The notes: generated by a model from the letters alone, not told the origin. 50,729 bases of DNA from Prochlorococcus sp. AG-355-O17 (GCA_003280655.1 QCEK01000011.1:1-50729), one strand, 5' to 3'. Counted from the stretch's first letter, positions 6,867-15,373 are shown. A program made the numbers and translations.

Positions 6867-7859
6867 ATGGAAAATTTAACAAATAAATTGAATATTTTAA
6901 TTGAAAGGATGAAAAGTTTACAAACAACCTTTTATGAGGAGCAAGGTGTGAATGATCTTTGGAGTAATAGTAAGGTTTATGAGATCATAATCGCTAATGG
7001 TTTATCCCATAATTTAATTCCAGGACACTCTGGTTCTAGAGATGCTATCGATAATAACAACATTAAATATGAATATAAACATTTTAAGAAACTAAGTTCA
7101 AATCATAGCTGGACTTTTAATGACTACAGTGAAAATACTATTAAAGGACTTATTAATAATGAATACCGTTTAATATTTGCACATATCAATGATGAGAATT
7201 ATCCTCCTAAATTTGATTGGTACTATCAAATTGAAGGAATAGATGTAGGAAACTATCTAGCTGAGGCAACAAAAAGTATAAAAAATAATAGAAAAATGAT
7301 AAACATCTCCGAAAATCAAATAAAAAGATTTTTAGTAAGTAGCGAGAAAATATTTGTCAAAAATAATTATGTACAGAAATATCAGATGTATCTCAAAGAA
7401 ATATTTGATATTACAGAAGCATTAGAAAAGCTAACTGGAGTAAAAAACTCACTTACTAGTAATAAATTTTGGGAAATATTTATAGCTTATCAACTTGGTC
7501 ATAAAGTTAATTCTGAGCAGGGAGGAAGAAAAGGGGCCCATGATGCTTATGATGAATTTGGTAATAGTTATGAATATAAAGTTAGCAAAAGTTTTTCTTG
7601 GAATTTTCAAGATATATCAAATGAAGTATTAGATAAATACTATAATGACGCAGCAATAATACTTGCTGTAGTAGATAAAGAAAATTTTTTGGTTAAAGCA
7701 ATATTTAGTGTTAAGCCACAAATTGCGGTCCCTTTCATAAAAGAAAAGTTAAAAACTAAGATGAATAAATTAAAAATTCAAAATAAAGAAATTAGGAGAA
7801 AACAAATATCTTTATCAAAGGGAGATTTAAAATTTCTTCAATTTAGCAAATTATTTTAG
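6867..7859 (+). CDS. Predicted type II restriction endonuclease with two tandem PD-(D/E)XK-like domains
   Basis: A 330-aa protein built of two similar halves. Repeat 1 has VYEIIIA (about 38-43), D59-A-I-D62, E69-Y-K71 and SWTFNDYS (81-88). Repeat 2 has FWEIFIA (201-207), H225-D-A-Y-D229, E236-Y-K238 and SWNFQDIS (244-251). The spacing from the D-A-x-D segment to E-Y-K fits a PD-(D/E)XK nuclease core, and both halves keep the acidic residues and lysine. Its gene ends 4 bp inside the convergent end of the methyltransferase gene, so the two are tightly packed. The restriction role is inferred from this fold signature and the methyltransferase neighbours. No known enzyme is recognised. Confidence 0.72.
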   Translation: MENLTNKLNILIERMKSLQTTFYEEQGVNDLWSNSKVYEIIIANGLSHNLIPGHSGSRDAIDNNNIKYEYKHFKKLSSNHSWTFNDYSENTIKGLINNEYRLIFAHINDENYPPKFDWYYQIEGIDVGNYLAEATKSIKNNRKMINISENQIKRFLVSSEKIFVKNNYVQKYQMYLKEIFDITEALEKLTGVKNSLTSNKFWEIFIAYQLGHKVNSEQGGRKGAHDAYDEFGNSYEYKVSKSFSWNFQDISNEVLDKYYNDAAIILAVVDKENFLVKAIFSVKPQIAVPFIKEKLKTKMNKLKIQNKEIRRKQISLSKGDLKFLQFSKLF

Positions 7860-8641
7860 TTAACTAATTCATTAATTCTCAAAAGAGATTGTTTGTGATA
7901 GGTTTCATTATTCTCTATCCCAATAAATCTCCTTTTATGCAATTTAGCTACATATGGGATTGTGCCACTCCCTGAAAAAGGATCAATAATTAGTTCATTC
8001 TTATTCGTGCAACCAAGAATGAGTCTTTCAATAACTGCTTCAGGTTTTTGTGAGGGGTGCTTACCGTATTTTTTTTCAGATAATTTAGTCATAGGTATAT
8101 CCCACATGTTTCTCATTTGTTTTTTATTTATTGTCATTTCTTTAAGTTGTTTATAGTTAAAAACCCAATTTTTTGCTTTTTTTCGAGAATTATTAACTGC
8201 CCAAACTATTTGTTCAGTGCTCTCACAAAATAATCTTTGGGTAATATTTGGAAAAGCATTTCTTTTATACCAAATAATTGAATTATTTATTTTAAGGTCT
8301 AATTCTTCTAATAAAAAACCAATTTTATAGATGTTGTGATAAGTTCCAAATATCATGATGTTTCCATTCTCTTTAACCAAACGTTTTATTTCACTAATCC
8401 ATTTTATGGAAAAATCTAAATAATCTTTATCATTGAATTTGTCCCATTTCTCCTCAATTTTTTTAAATTTCTTATCTCCTTTCCATAAATCATTTGATTT
8501 GTACCATCCAATCTCCTTTTTATTATCGTAACCAGAAATATTATATGGAGGGTCTGTAATGCAATGATCAAATGAATCATCTGGAAATCTTTTCATTCTA
8601 CTAATGCAATCGTCGAGAAATATTTTATTTATTTCGATCAT
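7856..8641 (-). CDS. Site-specific DNA methyltransferase, beta-type motif order (N6-adenine or N4-cytosine)
   Basis: A 261-aa modification enzyme. Catalytic motif IV DPPYN is at residues 30-34 and the AdoMet motif I DPFSGSGT at 220-227, preceded by KHPSQKP near 194. This order, with the recognition region between, is that of beta-class amino-methyltransferases. Length is normal and both motifs are intact, so it should be active. Its start overlaps the end of the second methyltransferase gene (ATGA), indicating one transcript. It probably protects one strand of the site cut by the nuclease encoded convergently at 6867-7859. Confidence 0.9.
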   Translation of the reverse strand: MIEINKIFLDDCISRMKRFPDDSFDHCITDPPYNISGYDNKKEIGWYKSNDLWKGDKKFKKIEEKWDKFNDKDYLDFSIKWISEIKRLVKENGNIMIFGTYHNIYKIGFLLEELDLKINNSIIWYKRNAFPNITQRLFCESTEQIVWAVNNSRKKAKNWVFNYKQLKEMTINKKQMRNMWDIPMTKLSEKKYGKHPSQKPEAVIERLILGCTNKNELIIDPFSGSGTIPYVAKLHKRRFIGIENNETYHKQSLLRINELVN

Positions 8642-10248
8642 TTGGATATGTGATTATTTTTATCAATGAAAAAATTTTTTTTGATTATTTTCTTTAGTTG
8701 GTTTATATTTTTAAATTTTTTGAGAGCATCTTTTTTGATCAAAACCTTAAGTAAACCATCATCCAATATTTGACTTAGGCTTGGTCTATCATTTTTGACT
8801 AAATAACTTTCAATAAAATTATTAACATAATTCTCATTATTTTCCTGATTAATATCTATTGAGAATAAATATTTTTGTGAAACTAATTTTTGAAATATAA
8901 ATATACTTTCACCTGTTAAGGTTGATTCAGAAGAATTATTTTGCTTATATGTTTTGATATTTCTTGGGACATGAATTATGTCCTTAAAATATAAATTACA
9001 TTTACTGAGAGTAAAAATAAAATCTTGAAGATTTACAAAATTAGTATCCTTAAAATAAATAAGAGCATATTTTTTTTCTTTAAGTTTTTTAGATACGTTT
9101 TTGAATACTAAATATAAATTATTTAAATATTTATCTCTGTTCATGCTTTTTTCTTTTCTATTTGATTGAACTACTTCTTTTGAAAGATTATTTTTATAGT
9201 TTAGAAAAAATTTCCAAAGTTCTAGATATTCAGAAAAGGGAATTTGATCAAAATAGGGAGGATCTGTAAAAACTAAATCTATACTATGGTCTGGGATCTC
9301 CTTATTATTTACTGACTGAAACGGTTTATTGATGAGAAATAATGATTTTTTAGTAGTTTCAAGTTCCTCAAATTTTGAACAAATTGAATTATCTAATGAA
9401 GCCTCATTCGAAAATACTTTTTTTTCTATTGATAAGAGCTTTTTTTTGAGAGTTTGAATAATGTTTCTGTCAACAGCATATTTTTTTGGAAACCAAAAAA
9501 TAAATTGAGATTGTGATTTTTTGTCCGTAAATTTGCATAGTTGCAAGACTTGCGACAACAAAAATTTTAACTCATTATTGTTTTTACAAAAATTTTTGAA
9601 ATTAATTAATATGAAATAGTTTACAGGGCTAAATAGATCAGAAATTCTTAAATTTTTATTGATAGCAATTCTACTATTTTCAATAAGATTATAATTTTCT
9701 AACTTAGATAATTCAATTTGTTTATAGTTCTTTTGTGCATAAATTTTTGAGAACTCATCAAAATATTGTGAATTTTCATCTTTGCTAATTTTTAAATTAT
9801 GATTGCTATTTTTAATAAGCACGAAGAATTCTTTTGGATGAATTTTTGAATTAATAATATTTACATATGCTTTTTGAAGAATTACTTCCCCTTTTATACC
9901 AGCAATTGAGTAAGTATATAAATATTTGTATTTTTCTTCGAAAATTTTGATTTTTTCTTTTAGAGAAACTAATTTATCTCTATTTAAACTTATGTTGGTT
10001 AGTAAGTTTTTAAATGGCATTTCATTTATTTCAGCTCCAATAAATTTTATTGAGTTTTTCGATAATACAGATCCATAAAGATTGGAGCCGCTGCCCATAA
10101 AAGGATCTAAAACAAAATCGTTATCTTTCGCAAATTTATCAAGAATATGGGATGAAATATTGATATCCTTCTTAGTCCAATAGAAAATATCATTTTTTTG
10201 AGGTTTATTGGGTTCATCAAAGACTATTTGTTTCTGAAGGGAAGTCAT
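8638..10248 (-). CDS. Second DNA methyltransferase, motif I first with a large central insertion
   Basis: A 536-aa protein. The AdoMet motif VLDPFMGSG is near the N-terminus (residues 46-54) and the catalytic DPPYFDQIPFSEYLELW segment starts at 329, followed by the C-terminal part. The roughly 275 residues between them probably contain target recognition; the order I then IV fits an alpha-like arrangement and is the opposite of the smaller neighbour. The sequence is very rich in Lys, Asn, Ile and Phe, in keeping with an A+T-rich origin. It is the first gene of the two-gene minus operon. The most likely job is modifying the second strand of an asymmetric site. Confidence 0.85.
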   Translation of the reverse strand: MTSLQKQIVFDEPNKPQKNDIFYWTKKDINISSHILDKFAKDNDFVLDPFMGSGSNLYGSVLSKNSIKFIGAEINEMPFKNLLTNISLNRDKLVSLKEKIKIFEEKYKYLYTYSIAGIKGEVILQKAYVNIINSKIHPKEFFVLIKNSNHNLKISKDENSQYFDEFSKIYAQKNYKQIELSKLENYNLIENSRIAINKNLRISDLFSPVNYFILINFKNFCKNNNELKFLLSQVLQLCKFTDKKSQSQFIFWFPKKYAVDRNIIQTLKKKLLSIEKKVFSNEASLDNSICSKFEELETTKKSLFLINKPFQSVNNKEIPDHSIDLVFTDPPYFDQIPFSEYLELWKFFLNYKNNLSKEVVQSNRKEKSMNRDKYLNNLYLVFKNVSKKLKEKKYALIYFKDTNFVNLQDFIFTLSKCNLYFKDIIHVPRNIKTYKQNNSSESTLTGESIFIFQKLVSQKYLFSIDINQENNENYVNNFIESYLVKNDRPSLSQILDDGLLKVLIKKDALKKFKNINQLKKIIKKNFFIDKNNHISK

Positions 10249-10299
10249 TTATAAAATATTTAGCTTTATCTGAGACTTTAAAATTTAGATTAACGAATC

Positions 10300-10320
10300 T
10301 ATTAGAGCAGAAATTAGAGT
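10300..10320. repeat. ATTAGAGC tandem motif, right end of the island
   Basis: TATTAGAGCAG and AAATTAGAGT form a pair of ATTAGAG units like that at 6799-6823, in the same orientation, about 90 bp inside the right tRNA repeat and 50 bp upstream of the methyltransferase start at 10248. Confidence 0.45.
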
Positions 10321-10337
10321 GATTTGCATATATTCCT

Positions 10338-10355
10338 GATATATCTGGATATATC
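10338..10355. promoter_or_regulatory. Two GATATATC palindromes one helical turn apart, upstream of the methyltransferase operon
   Basis: The palindromic octamer GATATATC occurs at 10338-10345 and again at 10348-10355, exactly 10 bp apart, about 90 bp before the start of the methyltransferase gene (minus strand). Paired palindromes at this spacing could bind a dimeric regulator. No controller-protein gene is visible, so function is speculative. Confidence 0.35.
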
Positions 10356-10408
10356 TCGCTATTTACGATTTATTTCTGATTCTTTCTAAAGCCTTGCGGT
10401 AAATAGGC

Positions 10409-10462
10409 TTGGGCTATGCCCTCGCCGAGAATTGAACTCGGGGCCTCTCCCTTACCAAGGGA
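10409..10462. repeat. Right attachment-like repeat (3' half of the intact tRNA-Thr)
   Basis: Perfect 54-bp match to 6682-6735, covering the anticodon arm to the discriminator base of tRNA-Thr plus 8 bp beyond its 3' end. The repeat stops within the 5' strand of the anticodon stem, so integration here leaves the tRNA gene intact. Confidence 0.88.
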
Positions 10463-10488
10463 GTGCTCTACCGCTGAGCTACAAGGGC
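10417..10488 (-). tRNA. tRNA-Thr (anticodon GGT)
   Basis: The minus strand gives a complete 72-nt cloverleaf: acceptor GCCCTTG paired with CGAGGGC, discriminator A, D arm with AGCTCAGCGGTAGAGC, anticodon stem CTCCC/GGGAG around the loop TTGGTAA, and a T arm with the TTCAATT loop. The anticodon GGT reads threonine codons ACC/ACT. No CCA is encoded. Its 3' half is duplicated at 6690-6735. Confidence 0.96.
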
Positions 10489-10498
10489 TTATATAAAG

Positions 10499-10580
10499 TG
10501 GGCCGGGTTGGATTTGAACCAACGTAGGCAGAGCCAGCGGATTTACAGTCCGCCCCCTTTAACCACTCGGGCACCGACCC
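10499..10580 (-). tRNA. tRNA-Tyr (anticodon GTA)
   Basis: The minus strand gives an 82-nt class II tRNA: acceptor GGGTCGG paired with CCGGCCC (one T-G pair), discriminator A, anticodon loop CTGTAAA with GTA, a long variable arm (GGCTCTGCC region) and T loop TTCAAAT. It lies 10 bp upstream of tRNA-Thr on the same strand, so both are probably processed from one transcript. Confidence 0.96.
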
Positions 10581-10682
10581 CCACTATTTGAACTTATCAG
10601 TTAATGGACACTTTGTGTGAAATTGTTTTGGTTTTTTTGTTTCTTTCTAGATAGCATTTGTAAAGAAAAGACTTTATTGATG

Positions 10683-11123
10683 ATGAATATTTTATTGATA
10701 AATGGACCAAATCTAAATCTTTTGGGCACTAGAGAACCTGATATATATGGTAATAAAACATTGAGTGATATAGAAAAAGATTTAACTAATGTTGCTAAAG
10801 AAAAAAGTATTAATCTTGAATGTTTTCAAAGTAATCACGAAGGGGAAATAGTAGATAAAATTCAGGAGTCCGTAAAAAGTATCCAAGGTATTCTTATAAA
10901 TGCTGGTGCTTTTACTCATACTTCGATTTCTATTCGTGATGCTTTAATTGGATCGAAAATTCCTTTTGTAGAATTACATATTTCAAATATTTTCAGTAGA
11001 GAAGATTTTCGTAAAGAATCTTTTCTTACAGATAAAGCTATAGGAATTATTAGTGGATTCGGCATATCAAGTTATTCCTTAGCTCTTGAAGGAATCATTG
11101 GATATTTGAGTATTAAAGATTAA
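10683..11123 (+). CDS. aroQ: 3-dehydroquinate dehydratase, type II
   Basis: Catalyses dehydration of 3-dehydroquinate in the shikimate pathway; cytoplasmic dodecameric enzyme in its family. The 146-aa form starting [15 protein letters not shown] matches type II length. Visible motifs are GTREPDIYG with the catalytic Tyr, the [16 protein letters not shown] segment with the conserved His, and ELHISN. The frame stays open upstream to a GTG at 10617, but that extension is hydrophobic and unlike the family; ATG 10680 or 10683 is preferred. The stop abuts the start of miaE. Confidence 0.95.
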   Translation: MNILLINGPNLNLLGTREPDIYGNKTLSDIEKDLTNVAKEKSINLECFQSNHEGEIVDKIQESVKSIQGILINAGAFTHTSISIRDALIGSKIPFVELHISNIFSREDFRKESFLTDKAIGIISGFGISSYSLALEGIIGYLSIKD

Positions 11124-11732
11124 ATGCTAGTCGATTTTAAAAGGCCCACTTCTCATATTAAATATTTATCGTCATTTACCTCAGATGAGTGGATCAAACT
11201 CGCATTATCTAATCCAATAGATATTCTTATTGACCATGCTCATTGTGAAAGAAAAGCAGCGGGAGTAGCTATTCAATTAATGTTTAGATATCCGTCAGAA
11301 CCAAATCTGGCAGAAGTTTTAAGTCCAATAGCTAGAGAGGAATTAGATCATTTTGAAAAAATACTTTATTTTTTAAAGGATCTTGGACATTCTCTTGAGT
11401 CCTTAAAACCGCCACCATATGGGGCTGAATTGTCCAAGAATATAAGAAAGGAAGAGCCCAATAGAATGCTTGATAGTTTCTTAATAGCAGGACTTATTGA
11501 AGCAAGAAGTCATGAAAGATTAAGCTTGCTTGCGCTGAATTATGAAGATAAATCGTTTAAATCCCTTTATGAGTCTCTGCTAGAGAGTGAGGCAAGACAT
11601 TTTGGAGTTTACTGGAAACTAGCGCAAACTAAATTCTCTAAAAATCAAGCTTTCAAAAGGTTAGAGGAATTGTCTGAAATTGAGTCAGCAATACTGGCTG
11701 AAACTTTTATATTGCCTAGGGTACATAGCTAA
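11124..11732 (+). CDS. miaE: tRNA-(ms[2]io[6]A)-hydroxylase, MiaE family
   Basis: Diiron hydroxylase of modified A37 in tRNAs reading UNN codons. The 202-aa protein has four metal-ligand segments: DHAHCERKAAG (first Glu/His), EELDHF, EARSHER and ESEARHF. This spacing fits the ferritin-like MiaE fold. The start immediately follows the aroQ stop, and its 3' end lies 16 bp before the cobI start, so it is in the same transcription unit as both. Confidence 0.9.
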   Translation: MLVDFKRPTSHIKYLSSFTSDEWIKLALSNPIDILIDHAHCERKAAGVAIQLMFRYPSEPNLAEVLSPIAREELDHFEKILYFLKDLGHSLESLKPPPYGAELSKNIRKEEPNRMLDSFLIAGLIEARSHERLSLLALNYEDKSFKSLYESLLESEARHFGVYWKLAQTKFSKNQAFKRLEELSEIESAILAETFILPRVHS

Positions 11733-11748
11733 AGTTAATAAAATAAAA

Positions 11749-12507
11749 ATGATAATAAAAAAGTTCTTAAGTTTACTTAATCCATATAAAACTGATTTAC
11801 CAACATTCACCATCGTTGGTGTAGGCCCTGGAGATCCATCGCTTTTAACAATTGCTGCTGTGGATGCAATAAAAAAAGCGAAAGTTATAGTTTTCCCAAT
11901 ATCAGATGATAATAAAAAGAGTTTTGCTGCGGAAATAGTCAAGAAATACACCAAATTTAAAAAAAATATCCCTATCATCTTTCCAATGGCTAGGAAGGAT
12001 TTTGATCCAGATGAAATATGGTCTAGTGCTGTAGAAAAAATTGTGAAATTCATAAAAAATGGTGAATCAGTTGTTTTACTATGTCTTGGAGATACTTCTC
12101 TATTTGCAAGTTCTTCTAATATCTTGAGGTTAATAAAAAATAATCATGCTGAAATTATTACCAAAACCATACCAGGTATTTCCTCTATATCAGCATCAGC
12201 AGCTTTGAATGATTTTGATTTGGTAAAAAAAGGCGAGACATTGATCATCAAAGAATGCTCTTCTTCAGAATCTGAATTAAAAACCCTAATTAGGGAAAGT
12301 AAGGCAAATAGAAGAACGGTATTGGCTATTATGAAAGTTGGCAAAAGATGGAATATAGTCAGGAAAATTTTGAAAGAAGAGGATATCATCAATACAACAT
12401 TAATAGCTTTAAGTGTTGGGATGCCTGATCAAATTATTCAATATGCATCACAATATAAAAAGGAATTTATGCCTTATTTTTCTTTGATTTTGATCAGGTT
12501 CGATTAA
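11749..12507 (+). CDS. cobI: Precorrin-2 C20-methyltransferase
   Basis: Cobalamin biosynthesis methyltransferase adding the C20 methyl to precorrin-2. The 252-aa protein shows the tetrapyrrole methylase signature VGVGPGDPSLLTIAAVDAIKKA near the N-terminus, a GDTSLFASS segment, and IPGISSISASAA. The frame is open upstream to 11680 inside miaE, but that segment does not resemble the family; the ATG at 11749 starts just before the conserved domain. Its stop overlaps the next start by one base. Confidence 0.9.
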   Translation: MIIKKFLSLLNPYKTDLPTFTIVGVGPGDPSLLTIAAVDAIKKAKVIVFPISDDNKKSFAAEIVKKYTKFKKNIPIIFPMARKDFDPDEIWSSAVEKIVKFIKNGESVVLLCLGDTSLFASSSNILRLIKNNHAEIITKTIPGISSISASAALNDFDLVKKGETLIIKECSSSESELKTLIRESKANRRTVLAIMKVGKRWNIVRKILKEEDIINTTLIALSVGMPDQIIQYASQYKKEFMPYFSLILIRFD

Positions 12508-12992
12508 TGTATAAAAAAGAAAAATTAGTTAAAAATCAATTTACATGGCCAATATGTAAAAAACTATTATTTCTTATTCTTGAAGATAAGGTTAGTGATG
12601 TATTTGTTTGTGAATTAGTTTGGGAAAGACTTTTTTATACTAAAGAACTATCTACAAATGATTGGGCATTTAACGCATTGACTCCTTCTTATTGGTCAGA
12701 AAAATTTGAAAAAGCTCCTCAAATTATTTCAGAGCGACCAGCCTCAGTACATTTGACTAGATCAATTCCAAAAGAATATAAACAGGGATTGAAAAATTTT
12801 CTTAATTTTAAAGGTTATAAGATTAATGAACTCTATCCAAGAAGAACTAGAAGAGCGACGGCAGTAAATTGGTTAATTTATTGGGCGATTGAAAATGATT
12901 GTTTTTCAGAAGATAATGGATTAATGCCAAGTCCAAGTTCACCTCCGGCTAACCCAGTAAAAGGACATTTTGGCGATCCAGAAATTAAATAA
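12507..12992 (+). CDS. DUF1823 family protein
   Basis: A 161-aa protein of the cyanobacterial DUF1823 family, recognised by VWERLFY, LTPSYWSEKF, RPASVHLTRSIPKE, FKGYKI and YPRRTRRATAVNWL. Basic, soluble, no signal or TM segment. Function is unknown. It overlaps the cobI stop by one base and precedes der, with 74 bp between. Confidence 0.85.
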   Translation: MYKKEKLVKNQFTWPICKKLLFLILEDKVSDVFVCELVWERLFYTKELSTNDWAFNALTPSYWSEKFEKAPQIISERPASVHLTRSIPKEYKQGLKNFLNFKGYKINELYPRRTRRATAVNWLIYWAIENDCFSEDNGLMPSPSSPPANPVKGHFGDPEIK

Positions 12993-13066
12993 GTTTTTTT
13001 GAATAAGGTAAATGATTCTATTAAAGGTATAGTTGTAATGGATACTACTTTCTTTGGAGAGAAGAA

Positions 13067-14440
13067 TTGATTCTTCCTACAATAGCAATTATCGGAAGAC
13101 CGAACGTTGGGAAATCCACCTTAGTTAATCGTCTTTGCCAAAGTAATGATGCAATAGTATTCGACAAGCCTGGTGTTACAAGAGATAGAACTTATCAAAA
13201 TGCTTCATGGGGAGGTAAGGAATTTCAAATAGTTGATACTGGAGGTTTAGTTTTTGATGACGATAGTGAATTTCTCCCAGAGATAAGGACACAAGTCTTC
13301 TTGGCTCTAGAAGAGGCTTCACTTGCGTTACTGGTGGTAGATGGAAATCAAGGCGTTACTGATGGTGATTTATCAATAGCAAAATGGTTAAGAAACTCAA
13401 GCTGCAAAACAATTGTTGCTGTTAATAAATGCGAATCGACTACTTTAGGAATATCTCTAGCTTCAGAGTTCTGGAAATTAGGATTGGGGGAACCTAACCC
13501 TGTTTCAGCTATTCATGGTTCAGGGACTGGAGATCTTTTAGATCTCGTTATTGGCGAACTTCCTGAAAATAATATCCAGGATGATGAAGAAAAGATAATG
13601 ATGTCAATTATTGGTAGGCCTAATGTTGGTAAATCTAGTTTGTTAAATTCAATCTGTGGAGAAAAAAGAGCAATTGTTAGTGATATTAGTGGCACGACAA
13701 CTGATTCAATAGATACTCTTATTAAAAAAGGGGATAATCATTGGAAAATTATTGATACTGCAGGGATTAGAAGAAAGAAAAATGTTAAATATGGCACTGA
13801 ATTCTTTGGTATTAATAGGGCCTTTAAATCCATAGATAGAAGTGATGTTTGTGTTTTAGTTATAGATGCTGTAGATGGAGTAACTGATCAAGACCAGAAG
13901 CTGGCTGGGCGTATAGAAGAACAAGGTAGAGCTTGTATAATTGTTGTTAATAAATGGGATCTTGTAGAAAAAAATAGTTCAACAATTTATCAAGTAGAAA
14001 AAGAACTTAGATCTAAACTTTATTTTTTACACTGGTCAAAAATGATTTTTATATCTGCCCTGACTGGTCAAAGAGTTGATAATATTTTTGAGCACGCTCT
14101 TAATGCTGTAAATCAACATAGAAGAAGAGTTACAACATCTGTAGTTAATGAAGTACTAAAAGAATCAATCAGTTGGAAAAGTCCTCCAACGAAGAGAAGC
14201 GGCAAGCAAGGTAGGCTTTATTACGGTACTCAAGTAAAGAACAAACCTCCCACTTTTACTCTTTTTGTAAATGACCCTAAATTATTCGGAATAACTTATA
14301 GAAGATATATTGAAAAACAAATTAGAGTAAATTTAGGCTTTGAAGGCACACCCCTCATTTTACTTTGGAGAGGAAAACAGCAAAGAGCTTTAAATAAAGA
14401 AGTCGAAAGAGAAAATATTGAGTTAATTCAAAAAGATTAA
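13067..14440 (+). CDS. der: Ribosome biogenesis GTPase Der (EngA)
   Basis: Double GTPase needed for 50S subunit assembly. The 457-aa protein has two G domains: the first with GRPNVGKST at residues 10-18 and DTGG near 57, the second with GRPNVGKSS at 183-191 and DTAG, NKWD. The first domain has NKCE in place of NKxD, which is usual for Der. A KH-like C-terminal domain follows. The start is TTG, supported by GGAG about 8 bp upstream; no in-frame ATG is available before the conserved region. Its stop overlaps the ATG of the next gene by one base. Confidence 0.96.
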   Translation: MILPTIAIIGRPNVGKSTLVNRLCQSNDAIVFDKPGVTRDRTYQNASWGGKEFQIVDTGGLVFDDDSEFLPEIRTQVFLALEEASLALLVVDGNQGVTDGDLSIAKWLRNSSCKTIVAVNKCESTTLGISLASEFWKLGLGEPNPVSAIHGSGTGDLLDLVIGELPENNIQDDEEKIMMSIIGRPNVGKSSLLNSICGEKRAIVSDISGTTTDSIDTLIKKGDNHWKIIDTAGIRRKKNVKYGTEFFGINRAFKSIDRSDVCVLVIDAVDGVTDQDQKLAGRIEEQGRACIIVVNKWDLVEKNSSTIYQVEKELRSKLYFLHWSKMIFISALTGQRVDNIFEHALNAVNQHRRRVTTSVVNEVLKESISWKSPPTKRSGKQGRLYYGTQVKNKPPTFTLFVNDPKLFGITYRRYIEKQIRVNLGFEGTPLILLWRGKQQRALNKEVERENIELIQKD

Positions 14441-15354
14441 TGAATTTGCTAACCAAATTTTCCGTTGGTCAATACGTGCATGGTAATAGAAGTTGGCTAA
14501 GAATTATAGATAGTAGATTAAAAATAATTATCGTAATGATATTTTTAATCACTCCAATCTGGGCAGGTCCAATATGGAGATTAAGTTTAGTTGGTTTTTT
14601 ACTATTAATTACTTTTTTAAGTTTATTGCCATCTAGAGTATGGTGGCGATCATTATTTTTCCTCTCATGCTTGTCACTTTTAATTGGATGTATATCAATA
14701 CTTGCCTCTTCTGATATTCAATCTCTTGATGGCTATTTGAGAAATCCCAATGAGTTGCAAGTAGTACTGGAAAGCCAAAAAGAATGGAATATTTTGCAAA
14801 TTCCTTCGCAGAAGATATGGTTTATTAATATTGGTCCCTATAACTTATCAAGAAAAGCCTTTGAATTAGGAATAAAAACCTCCACTTTGATATTTACCGT
14901 TATTCATAGTGTGAATTTGATGCTTTTAACCACATTGCAGGAAGACATTGTATGGGGATTAAGTTGGTTTATGTATCCATTAAGAAAGATTGGATTGCCA
15001 ACTAGTAAGTGGCTTTTTCAGTTGTTAATTGCATTACGTTTTATTCCTCTAGTGCAGGAAGAACTTCAAAATATCATTAAATCAGTGTCAGTTAGATCAA
15101 TAAATTTTCGAAATTTAGGACTAAAGAAATCCTTTAATGTTTTATTAATCTTAGTGGAAAGGTTATTTCAAAATATATTTCTGAGAATTGATCATGGAGC
15201 AGAATCATTACTCTCAAAGAAAAAAATTATTATAAAAACTTACAGATTTAGAACTCTTTATCCCTCAAAATCTCTCAATGTAATTGTTAATACATTATCG
15301 ATTTGTTTTATTTGCATAGCAATTTTTCTTAGAAAACTGTATGGTGCATTATAA
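14440..15354 (+). CDS. CbiQ/EcfT-family energy-coupling transporter transmembrane protein
   Basis: A 304-aa membrane protein with an N-terminal SRLKIIIVMIFLITPIWAG-type segment, about five hydrophobic helices and the cytoplasmic coupling region ALRFIPLVQEELQNI typical of EcfT/CbiQ (conserved Arg and Glu). The T component of ECF importers; substrate and partners (S component, ATPases) are not encoded nearby, as is usual for cyanobacteria. It is coupled to der by a one-base overlap. Confidence 0.8.
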   Translation: MNLLTKFSVGQYVHGNRSWLRIIDSRLKIIIVMIFLITPIWAGPIWRLSLVGFLLLITFLSLLPSRVWWRSLFFLSCLSLLIGCISILASSDIQSLDGYLRNPNELQVVLESQKEWNILQIPSQKIWFINIGPYNLSRKAFELGIKTSTLIFTVIHSVNLMLLTTLQEDIVWGLSWFMYPLRKIGLPTSKWLFQLLIALRFIPLVQEELQNIIKSVSVRSINFRNLGLKKSFNVLLILVERLFQNIFLRIDHGAESLLSKKKIIIKTYRFRTLYPSKSLNVIVNTLSICFICIAIFLRKLYGAL

Positions 15355-15373
15355 ATAACACAATATTTTAGGT

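Larger units (their letters stand above)
6682..10462. mobile_element. Small tRNA-Thr-anchored genomic island carrying a restriction-modification system
   Basis: A 54-bp sequence is perfectly repeated in direct orientation at 6682-6735 and 10409-10462. The right copy is the 3' half of an intact tRNA-Thr(GGT) plus a few downstream bases; the left copy is a truncated duplicate. This is the classic footprint of integration into the 3' half of a tRNA gene. The interior (about 3.7 kb) has three genes: a nuclease and two DNA methyltransferases. No tyrosine recombinase, excisionase or replication gene is visible, so the element is non-autonomous or a remnant. Elements integrating at tRNA genes (tycheposons) are known from Prochlorococcus; membership is an inference. 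Confidence 0.8.

Noticed and set aside
6867-10248. CRISPR or toxin-antitoxin system within the island
   Set aside because: There are no spaced identical repeats, and the three proteins have nuclease and methyltransferase signatures only.
10617-10682. Upstream GTG start of aroQ
   Set aside because: The extension is hydrophobic and absent from the type II dehydroquinase family.
11680-11748. Upstream start of cobI inside miaE
   Set aside because: The extra residues come from reading miaE in another frame; the conserved methylase signature starts after ATG 11749.
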